Part shown: positions 23,668 through 35,171 of the stretch, in pieces
How the letters are laid out: each line of letters starts with the position of its first letter
Numbering within the stretch: position 1 is the first letter of the stretch
DNA from: Aradus depressus
Taxonomy: Eukaryota; Arthropoda; Insecta; Hemiptera; Aradidae
Assembly (NCBI GenBank): GCA_963662175.1
Contig: OY759223.1
Coordinates: 17,089,460-17,153,459, forward strand
Direction of reading: 5' to 3'
DNA length: 64,000 bases
The notes under the pieces: generated by a model
What the model saw: only the letters and a program-made list of their open reading frames with translations
Database searches by the model: none
What the model was told of the DNA's origin: nothing
Translations under genes and position numbers: made by a program

Positions 23668-23670
23668 ATG

Positions 23671-23707
<37 letters not shown>
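23668..23707. repeat. Poly-A tract
   Basis: About 38 uninterrupted A bases, at the junction between family X sequence and the element on the reverse strand to its right. Confidence 0.9.
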
Positions 23708-23708
<1 letters not shown>

Positions 23709-24300
23709 ATTAAGGCGTAGTAGATTTTCCGTGAAAACGTCGGGATAAAATCATTTTTCATTTTCTTTTCGATGCTGCCGTAGCTCTTGCATTTGCTCGG
23801 CACTAGGATTTTTAAGTTTTTTAAATTTCTTTTGATGCGAGCTTTCCTCTGATTTGCGTTTTCTATAATTCGCATATTTACGATTCATATGAGACATCTT
23901 TTATTTTCAATTTAATCCCGATTTTTACATATATTTCGGCGAATATTTTTATTATTTCACATTGAGTTTTAGTAGTGCTCCTCAAGCTCTTTACAATGAC
24001 ACCCGAACCAACGTCCTATCTAAACGCGTTATCACGCTACACTAATTTATAATTTTACACAACGCTAATTCGCAATGATCATCCGCCAGCGCCCACACTA
24101 GCTCGATAACGTCACAGGCAAAACAAACACTGCACAACAAACACATACAGACATGCTCTATCCATTGTGACCTCAACCGTTGTTATCGCATTATTAGTCT
24201 CGTAGTTATTATCGATTGAAATCTGACGGTATTTTGTAACACAAGAAAGTTTGACCGGCTATCACTGTGCTTAACGAATAGACGTTTTCACGTCAAAAAA
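23708..24300 (-). mobile_element. Unidentified mobile element (family M), reverse copy
   Basis: Shares its 3' part with 44996-45609: ATTATAGAAAACGCAAATC and ATTTTATCCCGACGTTTTC occur in both, so it is a dispersed element. The 5' part (to about 24300) is less AT-rich than its surroundings and could be a promoter or UTR. Its class is not clear to me. Confidence 0.55.
23751..23897 (-). CDS. 48-aa basic protein of family M element
   Basis: ATG at 23897 opens a 48-codon frame: [20 protein letters not shown] and then a run rich in Lys, Gln and Glu ending QHRKENEK. It is very basic and probably alpha-helical. The same frame, with a premature stop, is visible in the second copy at about 45000-45180. 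I do not recognise the family. Small basic proteins of this kind are found as N-terminal pieces of transposon proteins, but that is inference. It may be a truncated remnant. Confidence 0.35.
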   Translation of the reverse strand: MSHMNRKYANYRKRKSEESSHQKKFKKLKNPSAEQMQELRQHRKENEK

Positions 24301-25680
24301 AAGACTGTTTGTATCGGTGAAAATGTATCATCATGAAATTTTATATGTGTTTCCAGAAATGACAACTAACGATTTTCAATCAATTCGGCCAAAGGGAAAA
24401 AGGGATAAGCGAAGGGCTTAACTCAAAACTCTAATAACTGGCACCTAACCACATAAGGACGACACTTAAATTTCTGCAGAAATTGCCGAAGAGGAGGGGG
24501 ATCAGAGGGGAATGAACTCAAAAATCCCAATAACCGCACATGAAATGATATTCAATGAATGTATCGATATAAAATTTCATTTTTAAATTCAAAACCACAT
24601 CTGGATGGCGGTTGAAAAGAAGGGGGACTCAACTCAAATACGCTAATAACTGTCGATGTATCGACAGTTCAAAGCAGAGATGAAGTTATGTAATCGATAA
24701 GAAATACTTGGTCGATTTTTCCACCGGAATTGTTTTCCGACGCATTCAAAATTGTCTGTGTCCAAGATCCAGAAAGAACCAATGTATCGACACAAAATTT
24801 TATATGTCATTCTAGAACATCATAATGATGAAAACTATTGATTTTCAGCCAAATCGTCTAAAGGAGGAGGGCTCAACTCTAAAACCTTAATAACTGCCGA
24901 TGTAATGACTATATCGACATGAAATTTTGTATTTGAAGTCAAAATCCGAAGAGGATAATACCTGATAAATTTTGCTGAAATAGGCAGACGGGAAGGGCAG
25001 GTTCAGAAGTGACTTAACTCTAAAACCTTAATATCAGCCGTTGTAATGACTATATCGAGATGAAATTTTATATTTGAAGTCAAAACCCTACGAAGTTAAT
25101 ATACCTGTTAAATTTTGCCGAAATTGGCCGAAGAGAAGGGCAGGATCAGAAGGGACTCACCTCTAAAACCTTATTAACTGTCTATGTAATGACTATATCG
25201 ATATGAAATTTCATATTTGAAGTCAAAACTCTATGAGGATAATACCTGTTAAATTTTGCCGAAATTGGTCGTAGGGAAGGGCAGAATCAGAAGGGACCCA
25301 ACACTAAAACCTTAATGACTGCCGATGTAATGACTATATCTACATGAAATTTTATATTTGAAGTCAAAACCCTATGAGGATAATACCTGTTAAATTTTGC
25401 CGAAATTGGTCGTAGGGAAGGGCAGAATCAGAAGGGACCCAACACTAAAACTTTAATAAATGCCGATGTAATGAATATATCGACATGAAATTTTATATTT
25501 GAAGACAAAACCCTACGAAGTTAATATACCTATTAAATTTTGCCGAAATTGGTCGTAGGGAAAGGCAGGTTCAGAAGTGACTTAACTATAAAACCTTAAT
25601 AACTGCCGATCTAATGACTATATCGATATATAATTTAGTATCAGGATTTGAAAGCCCACATGTTAGCTATTGAACCCAAA
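24301..25680. repeat. About 141-bp tandem array of family X units
   Basis: The block AAAACCTTAATAACTGCCGA recurs at about 24881, 25022, 25164, 25302, 25443 and 25586 (138-143 bp apart), each followed by ATGACTATATCGACATG and TTGCCGAAATTGG. Less regular units lie at 24330-24880. No reading frame is maintained. Confidence 0.85.
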
Positions 25681-25689
25681 TGGTCGACT

Positions 25690-26190
25690 GATTTTATAGG
25701 AAGAGCGAATACATAATTCGTTCTGAGAAAATACTTTGCCGCTGATTCACTATTTTGAACAATTTATGCATAAATATATATAATAAAGAGAATTTACAGG
25801 GGATAATAGTTGTGTGAGGGTACATACCAATGGTGGGGTTGAAAAGACGTACGTACGAAGTCTGGTTGAAGGAACCCACTCCGCACAACGTAACACCACA
25901 ACAGATCAGAACGAACTGCCCGCTTTGTCTTCCCCTTCTACTCGCCCCACGCCACCCCCACTTGTCGAGTAGGCGCTTCGCCTCTCGTACGTACAACCCT
26001 ACCTAGAAGTAAACTCAACAACTTTTCTTCTAAAACTCCTGCTAGGGATAAACTTTTCCTAGTATCCTATTCAAATAAAATCTTCGGTGAATCACCTGCA
26101 GTGTTCACCCAGAACGTTGTGATAAAGAAAATTAAATGATGTTAATTAAATAAAAAATAATTTAATTAATAATAAATAAACAAATAATAA
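25690..26190. other. GC-richer island of unknown nature
   Basis: 25840-26000 is clearly GC-richer than its surroundings and holds a 100-codon reverse frame without recognisable motif. CGTACGTACGAAG at about 25849 and CTCGTACGTACAA at about 25984 are short inverted motifs bounding it, so it could be a small fold-back element. No gene is claimed. Confidence 0.35.
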
Positions 26191-26195
26191 AATTA

Positions 26196-26790
26196 TCACA
26201 TTTCCTTTAGAAATTATAGCTGGTCTACTAAATTTTGATTTCTACACTAGTTTCCGAAAAGAGCCCTAAAAAAATATCTAAAGTTCAAGACGTGCAATAC
26301 TTAAGAAATTGCACGTATTTAAAAAAAAATTCAATTAATAATTATTTTAATTGGATTTCTTCTAAAGATACTAAAGAGATGCCATCTTGTTTTTTTCTAA
26401 ATTTGCAAAAATGTTCAATCCAATCCAAAGGTATAAATTATTTTACTGGGTTCACAGGGAAAATGAATAGCATAGAATTAGAGAAAAAATATTAGGTTAA
26501 TTTTTTCTTAACCTACATCATGAATTTGGTTAACTAAATATTGAAAAATCAAAAAATCAAATTATTTACAAAATTAATTCTTTTATATTTTGGGCATGTA
26601 TAAATAAATAAAAAAGTACCTTTTCTCTTCTACGTACTTCCAATGTTATAATTTTCGGTCCTACATCTTCTCTCACTCAGACTGGTTCACTACACCTTAA
26701 CCCTAAAAACACTTTATCTCTAGACTGTCCACTTCCTCATTTCTCCTTAGACTGTGTCATGACTATTTGAAACAGCTGATCTTTTGTCTT
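26196..26790 (+). repeat. Dispersed family F, copy A
   Basis: Shares order and sequence with copies at 28370, 30481, 34805 and (reverse) 39619: CACATTTCC, then CTAAATTTTGATTTCTACA, CAAGACGTGCAAT, GAGATGCCAT, and CAGCTGATC. Here the 3' third is cut off by a SINE. An 86-codon frame at 26235 is not kept in the other copies. Confidence 0.8.
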
Positions 26791-26976
26791 CGACGTTAAG
26801 CGATTGTCCCGAGCCTGTACAATGTCAGGTACTCGTTGAAGAACCCTACCCAAGGCGAATAAAAATTTAGGATAGGCCAAATTTAAGACTCCCATAGTAA
26901 AGCCCGGGCTCTTGTCCACCAGAGTGAAGAATGAGCGCGATATGACCTCGTAAAGCCCGGGCATGAGTCATAATAA
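26791..26976 (+). repeat. SINE, 5'-truncated
   Basis: Begins CGACGTTAAGCGATTGTCCC and ends AAAGCCCGGGCATGAGTCAT. It interrupts family F copy A. Confidence 0.8.
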
Positions 26977-27187
26977 ATAATTTCACGTTTCTCTACAACT
27001 TTTATTTGATAAGATTTTTGATTAGGTCAGATAAGCGATATCTTGTAAAATGTACTTAAAACCCGAAATAAAGTCTCAATTTTCGTTGCGTAGAAAATGA
27101 CAAAATTCTTGTTCAAAAGACCAAAATACGTAAATTTTGTTAAAAACTCGAATATGCACTTCCTCGTACTAAGATTAGTTAGTTACG

Positions 27188-27560
27188 TAGTGTGACTCAT
27201 GCCCGGGCTTTAATTACGAGGTAATTGCTGAATTAAAAAAATAAAATATTATTAATTAAGGGATTAACTCAAAAACTCTAATAACTGCCGTTGTAATCAA
27301 TGTATCTATACAAAATTTCATGTGTAGATTCGAAACCCCATATGTACATCACTTATTTATATTCAACAAAATCTGCAAAAGACAAAGGGGAGATCGGAGG
27401 GTCTCAACTCAAAAACCCCAATAACTGCCGAAGTAATGCATATATCGACATGAAATTTCATTAATGAACTCAAAACGAAATGAGGATATAATTTCAGCAA
27501 TATAAGTGAAGGGGCGGTTCAGGGATGGGTGCTCAACTCAAAAACCCAAATAACTTTATT
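27188..27560. repeat. SINE end fragment followed by two family X units
   Basis: 27188-27225 is a reverse SINE 3' end (GTGACTCATGCCCGGGCTTT). From 27241 two units of the AAAACTCTAATAACTGCCG type follow, about 150 bp apart. Confidence 0.65.
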
Positions 27561-27894
27561 AGCTCAATACCTCACATTAGATCCACTGGTTTTGAAGAAG
27601 TTTGCGCAATGATAGGTGCTCAAAAAAAGAAAAAACTTTCCATTTAATGCAAAAAGAGAATTATGGTATTGGATTTGTTGAAGACATTGGAACCCTGTAG
27701 AATAATGGGGAAGTGTCAGCGGTGAGATTACACCAAGGATAGTCTATTCTGTCTTCTGTTTGAGCCATTATTCAAGGCTTCACTCCCAACTCAGGATTTC
27801 ATTTGTTATACAGGGCAACAAGTTTGGTCAATCTGTGACAAATAAGATGAACCTTGGTTTAGGAACTAGCTAACTCTCAGTCTGCCAAGTATGA
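27561..27894. other. No feature recognised
   Basis: Single-copy-looking AT-rich DNA. Nothing coding was seen. Confidence 0.4.
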
Positions 27895-28217
27895 GGGTTA
27901 GGTTAGGTTTTATGACTCATGCCCGGGCTTTAACTACGAGGTCATATCGCCTACTACCAGAGCGCTCTTTCGTCACTCTGGTGGACATGAGCCCGACTAT
28001 ACTGTGGGAGTCCTAAATTTTGCCTATCCTAAATTTTTTATTCATCTAGAGTAGGGGTCTTTAACGAGTACCTGACATCGTACAGGCTCGGGACCATCGC
28101 TTAACGTCCCATCCGAAGGACGGCGTGCTCAAGTTTATTTTACCTCCCAGATAAAATAAACTAAGGGCCTCGGTCGGGTTACGAACCCACGACCTTCAGC
28201 TCAGAAGTCAAGCACGA
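27895..28217 (-). repeat. SINE, nearly full-length reverse copy
   Basis: Reading on the reverse strand: tRNA-like GAGCTGAAGGTCGTGGGTTC then GTAACCCGACCGAGGCCC, then the full body and a tail of (CCTAA) units (TTAGGTTAGG on the forward strand at 27898). A good reference for the antisense SINE segment reused in the satellite. Confidence 0.88.
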
Positions 28218-28369
28218 AGTATGAGGGTTTAGGAGCCCTTATTTAAGTCAACTAGCAATATTAGCGCAATCGGTCGACTCATATTGGAGGGGCAGTGACA
28301 AGTTAATTGATTAAATTGTTTTTGATAATTAAATTATGTTAAATAAAGTAAATAAAAAAAGATTAATAT

Positions 28370-29058
28370 TACTACTTGTCTTCTACTAAATTTTGATTTA
28401 TACAGTAATTTCCAAAAAGGGCCCTAAAAAAATATCGAAAGTTCAAGACGTGCAATTTTGAAAAAAGTGTACGTATTTTAAAAAATTTCAATTAATAATT
28501 ATTTCATTTGGATTTCTTCTAAATATAATAATGAGATGCCATATTATTTTTCCAAATTTGCAAAAAAAATGTTCAATCTAATCCAAAGGTATAAAATATC
28601 TTACTAGGTTAACAGGGAAATGAATAGCATAGAATTAGAGAACAAATATTGAGTTTATTTACCTAAACCTACATTATAAATAAAATGAAAATATCAATAT
28701 GAAATAAAAAATCAAATTACAATAAAAATATTACAAACTTATTTTTACATTTACTTAAATCTCTTTTCTTCATAAATATTGTGGCCATTATTTAATCCAA
28801 TGTTATTTTGGGCATATAACTCAAACTAATTTCTCACTATTTAAAACAGCTGATCGTCGTCTTTTGTCTCTCCATTCATTGGTTGTTCACATTCGTTTTA
28901 AAACAAAATGCGACTAGTCCATCTTTGTATATTTATTCACAAATTAAGCTACTTCACTCCTAACAGCTGTTTTTACACAAATAATTGATTTATACAAATA
29001 ATAATTGATTTTATAATATATTTATAATCTTAATGTGTGTAAATTTTTTACATCACAG
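28370..29058 (+). repeat. Dispersed family F, copy B
   Basis: CTAAATTTTGATTTATACAG to GTGTGTAAATTTTTTACATC. Full order of family F blocks, including TTTAAAACAAAATGCGACTA and CTAACAGCTGTT. Confidence 0.82.
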
Positions 29059-29059
29059 T

Positions 29060-29860
29060 TGATTAACTAATTAGAACGTTATTAGAGTTTTTTTGTTAAG
29101 CCTCTCCCCCCCTAATTCCCCCTTCCATTTGGTCGATTTGGATGAAAACCAACAGGTCGTTCTTATGGGGTTCTGGATACACATTCATTTCGATGCATTT
29201 ATTGAATCAGGAATTATCGATTTAAAAGACACACACACAGACAGAAACTTTTTATTATATTTGGAATCAGAGGAAAACATTAGTATTTTGATAATATATA
29301 TAGTTTATTCAACGAAAAATGGTCTGGCCATCGATGTTTTTTGCCCACAACCTAATAAGAATTACAAATAAAACCTTTCAGAAGTTGCGGTTCAGATTCA
29401 CCCGGATGACACAGATCAGTACTTTCAAAGTTTCTGTAGTGATCCCAGCGTTTATTACAAAACAGAATAACCCTTTTAAAACTCACAGAAAAAGAGAAAA
29501 AAATTGTGATAATATTTTTGACAGGCGTCATACCTAAATAATTGAGAGAGCTCAGACCAATGGCGTAAATGAGGGGAGGTCTTCATTCCACCGAATTACA
29601 TCCCCCTTGCAAAAAAAAATCGGTAAATCAACGGCTATGTATCTCCCCAGCACAAATTAATCGATTTAGTTTTTGTTTTCCTTCGACTATTTGGTCTAAA
29701 ACTCAATATGTGGCTATAAAGTATAGTGGCTTCTGAATCATACTCAATTTTTCATAAATTCATGACATCGGAAGTTATTGTGATAACATTTTCTGCGGAA
29801 ATATTGTGAAACACTTAAAAATAAAGAAAATATTGTATTTTAAAATATTGTCTACTTTAC
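29060..29860. repeat. Family X fragments, no gene
   Basis: 29085-29245 carries the CCATTTGGTCGATTTGGATG and ACACACACAGACAGAAAC blocks of family X. Short open frames in 29093-29537 are AT-rich and without motif. Confidence 0.5.
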
Positions 29861-29867
29861 AAAATAT

Positions 29868-29905
29868 ATGGGAGTACTTTCAGTATTGCTATCATCTTCA
29901 GCCAC
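29868..29905 (-). ncRNA. Hammerhead-ribozyme-like motif
   Basis: Reverse strand: TGG-CTGAAGA-stem II region-GAAA-GTACTC-CCA. CUGANGA and GAAA are the two conserved core segments. AGUACU is a self-complementary stem III, and UGG/CCA can form stem I. Stem II is damaged (TGATAGCAATACT against a likely original GGTAGCAATACC with a GCAA loop). Probably inactive. Confidence 0.5.
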
Positions 29906-30250
29906 GACTTAACTAATACTAAATGGAAATTCAACCAGTTTACATTCCGTCCTTTCTCCAGACCCAATGGGGTTTTTCTCCTGTACAATCAAGTCTTAAA
30001 AACATGAAAACATGTTTAAATAAAATTTCGTCTCAAATTGAAATCTTAAAAATAAAAATAAAAATTTCAAAATTTTTCATTTATTATCAAACTTAAAAGT
30101 TGAGACGAAATTTTATCCGTGTTTAAAGACTTTACTGTACAGGAGAAAACGACAGGGAAAAAACTTGTAGAGGCTGGAGAAAGGACAGGATTGTGAACTT
30201 GTTGAACCATTCAGCATCCATTTGGTATTTGTTAAGTCGTGGATGGAATA
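29868..30250. mobile_element. Palindromic element with a hammerhead-like core
   Basis: 29905-30060 and 30075-30245 are diverged inverted arms (TCCTGTACAATCAAGTC and GACTTTACTGTACAGGA; AAAATTTCGTCTCAA and TTGAGACGAAATTTT). At the left edge the reverse strand has CTGAAGA...GAAAGTACTCCC (29868-29905), the same core as at 60174-60210. Confidence 0.65.
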
Positions 30251-30480
30251 TATAATATATATTATATATATATTTTGTGAAATAGATAACATTTAAAAAA
30301 ACATATGTTGTTATTTATTATTTTTGTTATTAAGGTATTTGAGTAGACCCCCTCTCTGATCTCCCCTTCCCCTTCGGCTGATTCCGCTGTGATAATTAAT
30401 AAAATAATAATGTAAATTAATTTAAATAATAAAATTAATAATAAATTAAAACAAAAATAATAAATAAACAAATAATAAAT

Positions 30481-31303
30481 ATTACCACATTTCCTGTAGA
30501 AATTATATCTGGTCTTCTACTAAATTTTGATTTCTACAGTAATTTCCGAAAAGGGCCCTAAAAATATCGAAAGTTCAAGACGTGCAATTTTTAAGAAAGT
30601 GCACGTATTTAAAAAAAATTCAATTAACAAATTTTTCGTTTGGATTTCTTCTAAAGATACTAAAGAGATGCCATGTTAGTTTCCTAAGTTTGCAAACATT
30701 TTCAATCCAATCCAAAGGTTCAGAGGGAAAAAGAGTAGCAAAGAATTAGAGAACAAATATTGGGTTAATTTTTTCTTAACCTACATTATGAATTGAATAA
30801 CTATGATTGGAAATAAAAAAAATCAAATTATTTTCAAAAAGAAATCTTACAAACTAATTATTTAAATCTATATCAGTCTTTATTCGGTTTTATAGTGTCC
30901 ACTATTTATAATTCTTCTATATTTTGGGCATACATATAAATAAAAAGTACCTTTTCCCTTTTATGTACTTCCAATGTTATAATTTTCACTCCTACATCTA
31001 TCTCCTCTACATCTTCTCTCACTCAGATTGGTTCACTACACCTTAACCCTAAAACACTTCTCTCTCTAGACTGTCCACTTCCACAACACAACTTAGACTG
31101 TTTCACACTATTTAAAACAGCTGATCGTCGTCTTTTGGTAGTTTACATTTAGTTTTAAAACAAAATGCGACTAGTCCATCTTTGTATATTAATTCACTAT
31201 TTAATTTACTTCACTCCTAACAGCTGTATGTATACTAATAATAATAATTTATTTTACACTATATTAATAATCTTAATGTGTGTAAATTTTTTACATCACA
31301 CCG
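30481..31303 (+). repeat. Dispersed family F, copy C (most complete)
   Basis: Runs from ACCACATTTCCTGTAGAAAT to TGTGTAAATTTTTTACATCA, about 820 bp. No transposase and no clear terminal inverted repeats. No maintained reading frame, so class unknown. Confidence 0.82.
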
Positions 31304-32161
31304 CGGAAAATTAATTTGACGTCCTTACGGGGTTTTGCATTTACATATGAAATTTTATGTCAATACATTATGTTATTAAACTTTTTGTGTTAAGCCACCT
31401 CCCTAATGCCACCCTTCTCCAAGCCGATTTGGCTCAAAATTAATATGTGTTGTCCTTAAAGGGTTCTGAATACATATATAAAAATACGTTCAACACATTT
31501 AAGTGAAAACTCAACATAAAATGTATGATCGACATGATTGTCAAAATTGTCAGATTATACAAGGCTTGGACTGGGAGACTGAAAACAAGATATTTGCTCC
31601 AAATGTGAACAGACAGTAGCTGTCAATAAGTAGATTAATAAATCAATAAATCCCCCCCCCCCCCCCCCGTAAATTTTCCTTCACTGATATATAAAGATAA
31701 ATAAACAAAAAAGAAACAATAAACACACAACACGATAGGGTAAACACAGCAAGTTTTTCTTTCTCATCAACCAGAAATTTTGTCTGTTAGTTTTTCTGAA
31801 CGGAGCTAAAAGAAAAACATCTTTTGTTTCAAATGTAGGACCATTCCTTGTATAAACCAATTGAAATTATCTATCAAGTTATTTACTACTAAGTAAGGTT
31901 AGTAACTCATTATTCATTATTTTCAAAATAGTACACCCTTAATAAAGGCCAGTACAAAAGAAACTCATTATGTATTCGGTCAAAAATTCGATGCGGAGTT
32001 TTGAACAGAATTTCAAATTTTCCGACCTCCTCATTCCAAAAATGAAATACATTTCTGTGTGTGTCTGTGAACACGAAAACTCCCGATAGATTAAATAAAT
32101 CGACACGAAATTTTATATGTGTATTCTGAACTCTCTAAGAATTGATTTTCAGCCAAAAATA
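31304..32161. repeat. Family X fragments and a poly-C tract
   Basis: Phrases of family X at 31310-31500 and 31960-32160. 31651-31668 is an uninterrupted C run. No gene was seen. Confidence 0.5.
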
Positions 32162-32806
32162 AGAAAGTGTCAAATTTCGATCTTCAAAACATTTGAGAAC
32201 TAGGGGTAAAATACATTTTTTCGTTTAACCCTACCAAGTGTATTTGTAGCCACACGACTAATTCTAACGAAACATAGTTGAAAAAAAAACAAGAAAATAG
32301 CCAGACTTTTCGTGTCTTAGAGCTACACAATTAGTAAACAGTCTTAAATTTCATTCGCATGTAAACATTGAGATTTCTCTTAAATTTCATTTACATGTAA
32401 ACCTATTGATGATTGTTTAGCATATATTTTTTACTCGATGTAAACACAAGTGTCATTCAAGTGGATGGCTTGCGTCTTACGTCACTCCCTACAGTAACAA
32501 TAACGTCATTGTATACTGGTCAGTCAGTCACCTTTACGGAATTTTACTGTCAACACAGTTCAGTAAGTTTGGGGTATTGGAAAGTGCTCATGCACTTATT
32601 AGGATGTGCACATACACTTCTTGGCTTGCATAAACACCAAGAAATATACACTCATAGCATTCTTCTCATCACTTCCCAGCTATACGAAGTATAGGATTGT
32701 TATGTAATTGGTCAAAAATTCGATACAAAGTTTTCAACGGAATTTCATATTTTCTGATCTACAGATTTCAAATATTAAAAAAAAAAAATTCTGTCTGTCT
32801 GTGAAC
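32162..32806 (+). repeat. Right member of the inverted repeat pair
   Basis: Mirror of 19724-20370. Contains the 93-codon frame at 32413-32694 and ends at the TCTGTCTGTCTG block, after which family X sequence continues to about 33010. Confidence 0.85.
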
Positions 32807-33340
32807 ACGATAACTCCCGATAAATTAAATATATCGACACGAAATTTTATATGTGTATTCACAACTTTCAAAGAATTGATTTTCAGCCAAATCGGTCAAA
32901 GGGAAGGGAGGAATTAGGGGGAAGATTTAACACAAAAAGTAAAGAATGCATTAACACGAAATTTCATATGTATATTCCAAAAACTAACTATGAATTTCTT
33001 ATTTGTAATAACTACTTCTGTCTACTTGTGACTTAATAAATAATCAATACTAGAGTAACTCGTTATTCAAAATTTCCAAAATAGTAAACGCTTAATGATG
33101 AAACACTCATAATGTGAGAAGAGAACAAACAACTATATTATTTGTAACAGCCGATTTGTTTTGGAATCAGGAAGGATTCCAGATTTTGGAATCTTATTAT
33201 GGTCGCTTCAATTTTTTTTTTAAATTAGACTCAGAGCTTGGTGTTTTTGTAAATTATAGTAGATGTTGATTAGCGACTGTAGATTCTAATTGTAGGAATA
33301 TTGAGGGTCAGTCAAAGATGGAAGAAAACACTATTCAAAT

Positions 33341-33377
33341 GCCAACGTTTCGATATATTTTATATCATCATCAGGGC
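33341..33377 (-). ncRNA. Hammerhead-ribozyme-like motif (left arm)
   Basis: Reverse strand: GCC-CTGATGA-T-GATATA-AAA-TATATC-GAAA-CGTT-GGC. Stem II pairs perfectly over 6 bp, stem I is GCC/GGC, and stem III is only ACGU, self-complementary with no loop. One extra U sits between the CUGAUGA segment and stem II. Confidence 0.6.
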
Positions 33378-33633
33378 CTACAAACATGGGGGGGGGGAAT
33401 CAATATTAGAATCACAATTAAACAAAATTAGTGTGTTAATAAACATTACTGAACGTTAAAATAGACATTGTAACAATTTAAAAAATTGAACCTGACTAGT
33501 AATGTATCCATAGTAAGTCAGGTTCAATTTTTAACTCGTTATAATGTCTATTTTAACGTTCAGTAATGTTTATCAACACACTAATTTTGTTTTATTGTGA
33601 TACTAATCTTGATTCCCCCCCCCATGTTTGTAG

Positions 33634-33670
33634 GCCCTGATGATGATATAAAATATATCGAAACGTTGGC
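33634..33670 (+). ncRNA. Hammerhead-ribozyme-like motif (right arm)
   Basis: Forward-strand mirror of the left-arm motif with the same core: CTGATGA at 33637-33643, GAAA at 33660-33663, stem I GCC (33634-33636) with GGC (33668-33670). The minimal ACGU stem III suggests cleavage, if any, as a dimer. Confidence 0.6.
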
Positions 33671-33729
33671 GTTTGAATAGTGTTGCCTGTTTTCTTCCAT
33701 CTTTGACTGACCCTCAATATTCCTAAAAG

Positions 33730-34512
33730 TAAATTATAGTATTATTATTATTATATATTATTTTTTTGGGTGCTCCTGACCCGCTGAGTGGGTGTCGGTC
33801 ACATCACACTATTGGGAACGGGTAACCTTCTTCGGCTGCGGACCGACTCAATGGCTACGGATTTTGGAATCGATGAAAACTCCGCATCGAATTTTTGATC
33901 GATTACATAACTTCCTCTATACTTTGTATTGCTGGGAAAGTGAAAAAAGTTAAGCCCTAAACCTTAGCTGTTTCTAAATTTCATGTCTCTAGATCCACTG
34001 GAAGTAACCTGTAGGTATTTATTGTTGTTTGTTGAAAAGCGATCATTTAACCGTTTTTCAGTCTGAACCTCAGCATACGGTATTTCGGGGTTCCACCATC
34101 TTCAAAATTGGAAATTCTTGCTTTCAATTGTGTTTTAAATTATAAATCTACAGTTCCAATCACTCTCCTAAAATATTAATTCAATTGTGTGCAAAATGTG
34201 GTTTTCCAATCTAAAGGAGGAGAAACCGCAGGATCTGGGATTGATCCAAGAAGGTTTATCCAAATAGAGTGGAGACAATAGACAACTGGAGGAGTTGTAA
34301 CGGCCATCCAGTAACAATGGATGTAATCCAGGGATGAAGACGCAATCGGATTCCGAGTCTGTAAGCGGATTTAGGACAATACACATCATTTCAACCTCTC
34401 CACGTTCCTAAGTGGGTCTACTCTCCACTCAAAAACCCTCAAAACCCGACAGTACACTTAGTATACCGCCAAATTGTGTGATGTATAAAATCACACGCAT
34501 TGTAATTATTAA
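33730..34512. other. Gene-free stretch
   Basis: 33770-33860 is a GC-richer patch (GACCCGCTGAGTGGGTGTCG) of unknown origin, and 33880-33990 is a family X end (GATCGATTACATAACTTCC). Short frames in 34168-34389 have no motif. Confidence 0.4.
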
Positions 34513-34801
34513 TGATAGGTTAGGTTAGGTTTTATGACTCATGCCCGGGCTTTAACTACGAGGTCATATCACCTACTACCAGAGCGTTCTTTCGTCACTC
34601 TGGTGCACATGAGCCCGACTCTACTATGGGAGTCCTAAATTTGGCCTACCCAAAATTTTTATTCGCCTAGGACAGGGGTCTTTAACGAGTACCTGACATC
34701 GTACAGGCTCGGAACTATCGCTTAACGTCCCATCCGAAGGACGGCGTGCTTAAGTTTATTTTACCTCCCAGATAAAATAAACTAAGGGCCTCGGTCAGGT
34801 T
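34513..34801 (-). repeat. SINE, reverse copy
   Basis: Starts with TTAGG-type units (TAGGTTAGGTTAGG) then ATGACTCATGCCCGGGC and the full body to AAGGGCCTCGGTCAGGTT; the tRNA head is cut. Confidence 0.88.
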
Positions 34802-34804
34802 TTT

Positions 34805-35140
34805 ATTAATAATTTAGGGCATATAAAACATATAAATAAATAAAAGAATCTCCATTGCGCATCGATTTTAATATTATTTCACATGTTTTTGGTTCACCAC
34901 ACCTTAAGCCTAAAAACTTCACATCTCAACTCCTCACCTCCACAACACAACTTAGACTGGTCCACTGTATTAAAAACAGCTGATCGTCGTCTTTTGTTCT
35001 ACACTCATTTGTTTGTTTTAAAACAAAATGCGACTTATGATTGATTAAGTTACTTCATTTCTAACAGCTGTTTTTTTTGTTTTTTTTATACTTATAAATA
35101 TAAGTATTTAGTTTTATAATATATGGTAAACAAATTATTT
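34805..35140 (+). repeat. Family F, copy E, directly upstream of PHYH
   Basis: GGGCATATAAAACATATAAA, CTTAGACTGGTCCACTGTAT, ACAGCTGATCGTCGTC, TTTTAAAACAAAATGCGACT and TCTAACAGCTGTT match copies B and C. It ends about 30-40 bp before the PHYH start codon, so the local upstream sequence is partly transposon-derived. Confidence 0.75.
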
Positions 35141-35171
35141 ATTTTAATTTATATAATTTATTTATTTTCAG

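Larger units (their letters stand above)
33294..33725. mobile_element. 430-bp palindromic element with two opposed hammerhead-like cores
   Basis: AGGAATATTGAGGGTCAGTC at the left is matched inversely by GACTGACCCTCAATATTCCT at the right, and the arms pair through most of their length (AACGTTCAGTAATGTTTAT and its reverse; TGAACCTGACT and AGTCAGGTTCA near the centre). Each arm carries one hammerhead-like core pointing outward, and a G or C run of about 9. Confidence 0.85.

Noticed and set aside
19724..32806. A 13-kb Polinton/Maverick-type element with 640-bp terminal inverted repeats
   Set aside because: The interior has none of the expected genes (polymerase B, integrase, ATPase, capsid) and is filled with unrelated SINEs and repeats.
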